Assembly: GCA_947579605.1 (NCBI GenBank)
Contig: OX388307.1
Coordinates: 23,723,237-23,787,236, forward strand
Reading direction: 5' to 3'
Length of the DNA stretch: 64,000 nucleotides
From: Athripsodes cinereus
Lineage: Eukaryota > Arthropoda > Insecta > Trichoptera > Leptoceridae
Part shown: piece after piece, positions 43,035 through 52,000 of the stretch
Numbering within the stretch: position 1 is the stretch's first letter
Layout: every line of letters begins with the position of its first letter
The notes under the pieces: model-generated
Told to the model about the DNA's origin: nothing
Seen by the model: only the letters and a program-made list of their open reading frames with translations
The model's database searches: none
Position numbers and translations under genes: made by a program

Positions 43035-46000
43035 TGTGATAAATTATTATCTTCTGTTAAGAGTGCAAGCCTCTTACTCCTGGACCATGTCCACAACTTG
43101 GGCGTCATCTTCCCCTTCTTCTGCTGAAAGCAGTTCTTCCTCCCCACCTGAGCTTGTCGATTATATATACGAGGGTTACTATTTAAGTTTTGAGATAGAC
43201 AAGTATAAACAAATATTTATGATCGAAAATGGCTTTATTGTTTTGCAAAATATGCTCCATGAAGATGAATCCACTTTTGTATGCTTTTGAACCCATTTTC
43301 CAGTTTGATTGAGGTACCTCCAGAACACGTGATTTGAACGCATTAACCGCCTCTTGAGGCGTCGAAAAACGGTGACCTCACAATTTATTTTTCATCTGCG
43401 GGAATAAGAAGAAACATTGAGTGCCAAATCAGGATTGTGCAGCGGATGACCCATCAATTCGATGTTTTAAATGCTCAAAAATGCACTTGTTCGAGCTGAT
43501 GTGTGAGAGCTTACATTATCGTGGTGGAGAATGATTCGTCTTCTGCAATTGGTTTCCTTTATTTTTCCGAACACTTCTGGCAAAAAAATGGTGGTGTATC
43601 ATTCAGAATTAACTGTTCTACGTTGCTCTAATGGAATGGTAGCGATACGTCCAGTCATTCCGAAAAAATAGGCGACCATTTGCTTCGAAGTGCTTCGTGC
43701 GCAAACAACATTTGATGGATTTGGCTTATTTTGAAAGACCCATACAGGCGATTGTTGTTTAGTTTCGGGCTCATATGCATAGATCTATGATTCGTCATCT
43801 ATCACAATCTTATAGACGTCTTTTGAAGCACCACGATTGATTTTTTTCATCATTTGTTTGCGAAAATCGACACAAGCCTTTTTTTGAACGATTGCCAAAC
43901 TATGCGGTATCCAACGCAAAAAAATCTTTTTGACAGCCAAACGTTCATGCAATATTAAATGTATGCAAGTGGAACTAATGTTCAAGCATACCTCAATCTC
44001 ATGGTATGTCACATTATGGCCTTGCGAAATCAGTTCACGCACAGCATTGATGTTTTCTGGCACAACAGCCGATTTTGGACGACCTTCACGAAATTCGTCC
44101 TGCAACGAAGTATGACCACGACTGAATTCAGAAAACCAGCGAAACATGGTGGCTCGAGATGGTTCTTTACTATCAAAAGTCGCAAAACGTTGATCGGCAC
44201 ACTGTTGTTGGTTTAATCCACGTCGAAAGTCATAAAAAATTATCGCACGAAAATGTTCACGATTTAATTCCATTTTTTTAACAAAGTAATTTTTTCAAGT
44301 ATGTGTAAACAATAGAAATATCATTCGTATGACAAAACGTTCAGAGTATGTTCCCTATAAAATATTTCAAACTTTATGATGACAAAGTCAGATTTGACAT
44401 ATTCGCACTGGTTTTGCCGTATCTCAAAACTTAAGTAGCAACCCTCGTATAAATAAACAAACACATTAAAAAAAATGTAACATTATATTTTCCACTCAAA
44501 TAACTGTATTTAGTTATTAAGTTTTCAGAACTACTTGTTCCATCATCAGTAACAATTTCACTTATCGAATGTGATCAGGACAAAGGGTTTAAACCACATC
44601 GGTAAAATTTTATAGGAGAAGCAAAAAAACTGTGGGATAAAGAAAATGACAAAAAATATTGTCATTATTATTTTACCATCTTATTGTTAAGTAGTTCTTT
44701 TACTATGTCACAAAAATTGAAGAAAAAATATTCAGGAACTATCAAGTTATAAGCAAAAATAAACATAAAAAGACTTGCCAAAATTGTGGTTTGATGCCTT
44801 TCTCCTGAGCACAGTCGTTATTTTAGAGGCATTAACTATGTAACAATTTCTAGACATTTTTAAATAAAATATTTAAAAATCAGTAACAATACTAAACATA
44901 AATTATTTCTAGCACAGTTATGTTGGGGTGTAGGAGTGGTGGGCGGGGGCAGGGGTGGAGTAGAAAGAAGCAGAGATAAGAGTGGAGATGATATGGGCGG
45001 GATTTGGATATTTATAATGTTTTAATTTTTTATAAAATTATTAATTTCTAATGATTCCAATATAATAATAAACACTTTATTGTCAAAATAAATTTTACAA
45101 AAGGCGTACATATTGCCTTGAGGCAATGTCTTCCAGTAAACCTACAATATAATCTAATTTCTTTTCTTTATCACAGTTATAAATCAATTCTACATTATCT
45201 ATTCCAAAAGTTTTTCCCGTATCTCTCGAATGTTCAGCTATTTCACTATTTATTGTCATATTTTTATTGCTTTTTTATGTTTTTTATATTGTTGTTCAAT
45301 TTTTCTCCCAATTTGTCCAATGTAGGTTGTGTGACTAACTAATTAACTTTCAATATGCGGGAGCTGACTATAGTCACACAGTACGTGAATGACAAATCTG
45401 CGGTAGCTGAGTATAGTCATTTTCAACATTTACATGAGTATTATGGTTGTATTATGTAACAAAACTCCAAGAATGTACCAGACATTGGCGTATAAAATAT
45501 TATTGCACAAGTATATGTAATTTATTTTGAGTTGTGTTTAGCAGTTTTATTAAAAAACCCTTTTTATTGAGATGTCACCTCGGTAAACGAATTTGTCAAT
45601 TTATATTTCCCTCCATGCGACGGTAGCGCCACCGTTATTAGTTCATGAATCATGCGTCGACACTGCCGCTATGGCATATCTCCAAACAGTTCGTACTGTA
45701 ACTTGATGTCAATTTCATTATCTGCTATCATGAAATCGGGTCTAGGAAAATTCACCAACAACAATTTGCCGACGGACAATTCACCGACAACAATTCACCG
45801 AGAGGATAATTCATCGACGTACATTTCACCGACAGACAATTTGCCGACAAATGCGAATAATATAATTCTGGCGTGGTCGGAAGTTCTTTTTTTAGAAAAA
45901 GACAGATTGTTTCTTGTAGTGGGTGTTTAAATATTTTGTTACACAAATACATTAAAATACACCATTACAAAACGTGATTATATTGTTTTGTATTTGTCGG

Positions 46001-49000
46001 CAAATTGTCTGTCGGTGAAATGTACGTCGATGAATTATCCTCTCGGTGAATTGTTGTCGGTGAATTGTCCGTCGGCAAATTGTTGTCGGTAAATTATCCG
46101 GCTCCCCATGAAATCATCTTACAATTATGAAATGATTTTTTTAATTTTTACAATGGTCCACTAGTTAATATACGCCTATGGAAAAAATAAGCAATATTAA
46201 TGAAATCAGAGGAATAATGTTCACAATAATAATACCTTCCTCACATTTAAACCATAATAATTATATAAAAATTACACTACTCAATTAATATGAATATATT
46301 TTTTATTGTTTCATGGATCGTATTTAGACAGATGCCTTACTGTAATTTGTTTGTGTAATTATTCATTTCAAAGTATATCTATCTATATGCAAATAGGTAT
46401 TATTTCAATGCAGTGTTCCAATGTATTGGATATTCTTACTACCACATATATTGTAGAGACAATACACCAGTCACTACTACATGTAAGTATATTGTACACC
46501 AGTCATCACTTATCAAACTGCTGCTTTGTTAATTTTTTTATGAATCATAGAATGCGAGATATAACATAATACTTATATCAGTACGTAGATCATTGATTTT
46601 TCTTTGTAAAAATTTGATTATTAATTTTTAAAACTATTATTTTGTTGGTAAATAATGACGACAAAAGAGAGGCTATCCATTATTTGAGTGTGGAATTCAA
46701 GAGCGTCGCCCGCGAATGTTTGCAGGTATCATATTACAAAGCACATTACGGGTTAATAAAAAAAAGACTATCATACGAGGCATGTTTTTTAAGTAAGTAC
46801 CGTTTTGGAATTAAAAAAAGACGTGCAAAGATATCGCAATAATTTTATTTTTACATGAAAGCCTGAACCTTAATCTACTTTTCTACATAATTTCCGTGAA
46901 TATTGAGGCACTTGTCATAACGTGGCACCAGTTTTTGAATACCCTCATAAAATTCTGACGCCTGACTTGTTAACCACTATATCAAAACTGTTTTGACTTC
47001 GTTATCGTCTTGAAGACGCTGACCACCCAGGTGTTTCTTCAAGTGCAGGAACAAATGGTATTCGCTGGGCGCCAGATCAGGGCTGTATGGAGGATGATCT
47101 AGAGTTTCCCATTTAAAAGATTTGATGAGATCTTTGGTCCGATTAGCCACATGTGGACGGGCGCCCACTCCGTTCTTCATCGTGCACATTTGTGCGGCCA
47201 TCTTTAAATGCTCTCACCCATTTCCTTACCATTCCATCACTCATAATGTTTTGTCCGTAAACTTCACAGATCTCACGATGAATATCGATCGGTTTTACGC
47301 CTTTAGCACCAAGAAATCGTATAACAGCCCGTACTTCACAATCGGCGGGACTCACGATTGTCGGAGGCATCTTAAACACTCATTAAACAACGTATACAAT
47401 GAAGAATCAGACTGTAATGGCGTCAGTGCGTAGACAAGAGATGTAGGTAACCAGCGCGTATGCGCGGAACGCCGACCGTAGCGCTGCGGCGGCGGAATCG
47501 CAAAACGGTACTTACTTAAAAAACATGGCTCGTATATATATTTAAATATTTTTTTCATAAAGTTAAAAACGTAGACCATTCAAAACCTTGGAGAAGAATT
47601 TTATATACAGGAATATTGACAACAGATCTAGTAAATAAATGCGGAAATGATTTTTAGACCGGTGGTGTATTATACCAACAACACTATTAGAGAATACTTA
47701 TTGAATAATAAATGTAAAGTACCTACCCTACAGAAAAGCGGAGTTTGTAAAATAAAATGCAGAGATTGTGACGCAACCTACACCGGACAGAGTGGGAGAA
47801 AAAAACGATATAAGAAACATGAAAAAGCAATAAAAAATGTGACAATAAATAGTGAAATAGGCGAACATTCGAGAGATATGGGACACACTTTTGAAATAGA
47901 TAGTATAGAATTGATTTATAGCTGTAATAAAAGAAAGAAATTATATATATTGGAATTGTTAGAAATTAATAATTGTATAAAAAATTTAAATATTATAAAT
48001 GTCCAAATCTAGCCCATATCATCTCCACTCTTATCTCTGCTTCTTTCTACTCCACCCCTGCCCCCGCCCACCACTCTTACACCCCAACATAACTGTGCTT
48101 GAAATAATTTATGTTTAGTATTGTTACTGATGATGGAACAAGTAGTTCTGAAAACGTTATAACTAAATACAGTTATTTGAGTGGAAAATACAATGTGACA
48201 TTTATTTTGCATAAATTAATAAGAAATAAGGAATTCCACAGTGTTAGTCACAAAACATTTGAAAAGATAAAATTTATTTATTTATTCATGAAATATACTG
48301 CTTACAGCCTATTTACAATTCAGTATGAACAAGAAAATTATCCAGTTTTCAAAAACAAGATGTGGATAAATGAGAATTGTGTGATGATGTTTGCAATCTG
48401 ATTTTAGATTGGCAGCTTCATGCTGCAGTTGATGCCTTCTGTAACAGCAGCAAGTCCTGATTTAATACAAGGGTTCCTGGCACTGCTTGTAAATATTATT
48501 AAATTCCATGCATCTTATCTCCGTGAAGAAGTTATCTTAGGTTTTGTTAAGTAAGTACACCTTTATGCATTTCAAACAAATTGTTTATAAGGTATGTTAT
48601 TATTATAAGTGCCTTTTCACACGTCCCGGTTGCCTGGTAGCCGGCGCCGGCTAGCCGGTTTCATGGTGAGCTTGTACACGACCCGGCTTGAAACCGACAG
48701 TAGCCCCTAGAACGTCGACGTGAGCAGTTGCGTCTCGTGTTCATTAAAAATGGAATGCAAACAAATAATTGCAATGTGGATTTTATATCGAAGAAACCGC
48801 CGACAGAAGAGGATTTCAAGATTTTTTGGGTTCATCCAATTAACATGAAAAGAGAACAGTGTGGAGCATTCTTTATCATATTCCCAGATCTAATAAAAGA
48901 TGAAGAAAAGTTTTTCACGTACTTTAGAATGTCAATATCCTCTTTTGACCAAATACATAACAGTTTAAAACAACGCGCACGTGCTGTCTATGTAGATTTA

Positions 49001-52000
49001 CCTGGGCGACTGACGGCTACACGCCGGTGTGTATGAAAGCTAATTGCGTGTTCCATACACTACTGTGAGTCTGGCGGCCGGCTAACCGGCAATCCTGTCT
49101 GTAGTGTGTCCGGCTTGTACCCGTCCATCGCCGGACGTGTGAAAAGGCACTTACTGATCTACTCGTAGAATTATATTAATGATTACTTTCAACTTGTTTC
49201 AATAATGCCTTTATGGATCTTTGTTAAATTCCGATTGAATAATAATAATAATATGATATAAATTAAAAATGGAGTGTTTCTTTTAAAAGTGATTTGTTGC
49301 AGTTAGAAACCAGATTATATTCAGAGCATAAAGTCTAATTCATTTGTAGCCCTCATATGATAATAATGCCAAGACTCTCTGCCAATCAAAAGGACAATCT
49401 AGTGGCTACCACTGTCCGGTGCGTTGAAAAACTCTCGTCCATAATGGCCCAGAGACGCCTAAAACTGAATCCAACCAAAACCGAATTTATGTGGGTTGCC
49501 TCCCCAGGACGTCAACATCTCATAGACACCAAACAAATCTCTGTCGCTGGCACCAACATAACACCATCGCGCACAATATCCGTTCTCGGCGTCTTACTGG
49601 ACGAAGCACTCTCCATGGAAACCCAAGTATCCAGGACAGTAAGCACAGCCTTTTTCCACACTCGTCAACTGCATCTCGTATCCAAAAATCTATTAGATGC
49701 AGTAAAAAGTCTGATCGCCTCCTTTGTCATCACTCGTCTGGATTACTGCAACATCATATACACAGGACTGCCCCAGACTCTTCTCAATCGCCTCCAGATG
49801 GCTTTTAATGCTGCCGCCAGGACTATCTACAGAGAGAACAAGCGTTGCCACATCACTCCACTACTAAAAGATCTACATTGGCTGAGGGTCCCAGAGAGAG
49901 TGGAGTTTAAATTGTGTCTCACTGTCCACAAGGCCTTATGCGGCACGGCACCCACATGTCTCCGAGACGACCGCTGCGCTCGGCCTCTTCTGCTGTCAAC
50001 AAACTCGTGAAACCCAATATGGCAAACACCTCCAAATTTGCAGAAAGGAGCTTCAGAGCCGCCGCGCCATCCGTCTGGAACAGACTGCCCACAGATCTGA
50101 GGGTGAATCAGTCCACAACCACATTTAGAACCAAGTTGAAAACACTACTGTTCGGGAGAAGTCACGGCGCCCTTGAGATGGTCACGGATCATTAAACGGC
50201 GCCACATATAAATAGTCCGATTATTATTATTGTTGATTCTAGGTTAAAATTATTGACCTGGGTGTTTCTTCTTGTATATATAATGAGTTACAATCCATTG
50301 GATTGGTCTGCAACAAGTTTGGACTTTCTTCTCCACTCCTCCCTATTCTCAGCCAGTCTCTTCAACTCCATGTATGAGCCACAGCTCATGTCCCTCTTCA
50401 GTTGGTCCATATAGGCGTCTCTCGGTCGGCCTCTGCCATTTGTGCCTTCGGTCCTACCCTCTGCGATTGCGATGAGCAGTCCTGGGTGCCTGATGTTGTG
50501 GCCAATCCAGTTAGCTCGTTGTTGGCAGATTCTTTTAAGGAGTTGCCTTTTTTCGCCAACCCTGGTTAACACTTCTTCGTTTTCGACGTGTTCCGACCAA
50601 TGAATGTTCAGCATGCGTATATAGCACCACATTTCAAATGCCGCTAACCGTCCGCTTTCACTCTTGCTGATGGTCCACGTCTCGCACCCATATAGCAAAA
50701 TGCTCCACACAAAGGCTTTAGTGAGTGGCTTTTCTTCTTGTACACTTGGTAAAATGGGATTTAAATTTGAGTAGCCATATATTTTATACATATTTGTTAT
50801 CAATAAAACACTGTTTTACTTTTCACTATTAATTTATTATTACTCAAGCGCTTTCGTCAAGTTAGCTTGACATTTTCAAGAGAACTAATTACGAGAAAAA
50901 TTTTTCTTAAAGTCACATGCAACAACAATATTTTTTATATAACAATATTGTTTATATATTTTATGTTGGATATTTTTATAATTATACATATTTAAATAAT
51001 TTAAGTTAATGTGTTGTATTTTTATTTAGCAACATCTGTTACTTATGCTGTTATTCACCTTTGGAACTCATAACACTGGAATGTTTCAAAGTACTTGATG
51101 CATTTGTGTGCTACACTATACTTCCAACAGAATGCCTACAGACCTTTGTGTATGCTCTCTGCAGAACTGTTAATGTTGAGCAATACTGTCAGACAAGCTG
51201 GAAGGTTTGTATGCTTTTGAAATATTTATTTTATATGACATTAGCATGTGTTATTTGATTTGATATTTATGATAAAACAAGTTGTTACATTGTAGATAAT
51301 GCGATACATATTGGGTGCCGATTTAGGTCATTCTGCTCTCCATGTTATGTGTGTGGCGCTAAATTCGGGAGATGGTGATTGTGCTCTAGTCAGAGGAGCA
51401 GTGTTTTATCTAAATATGGCTTTGTGGGGTCCCCAGAGAGTACCAGCTTTAAAGTGTACACCTACTCAAGTACTACCCAGTTTTCTAATGGTACACACAA
51501 CATATTTGTTACCTACTGAATGTCTCACTTTAAGTTATATTGTAGTAAATGTACCTAGGTGTATCCTTTATATTCATTTCTTGTAGGCATTGGAGGGTAA
51601 GCAGCCTGTGGTGTCTTATGAAGTAATTCTTGCGATGCAAAGTCTTATAAATAAACACGGACAAGAGTTGCATGAGCCGTCTTGGGATTTAATATTTAAC
51701 ATAATTGGCACAATCATTAATCAGATAGGTATGTATGTATGTGTATTGGTGTTGTGATATATTTACAAATTGTCTGTATTGATTGTCTCACTGATGCTAT
51801 TTGTACGTTGGTATGTACAGATTCAGCTGTATCACCATACGCTTTGACAGTGTCACACCTGCACATTACAATATCCAGTATAGAGCTGTTACATGAGAAT
51901 GGGAACCTCAATGGTGATGTCAATACTCTCTATCAGTTGATTGACATTTGTGGTCATTCAAGACCTGTAAGTATAGCTTTATATTTAATGTTCATACACA

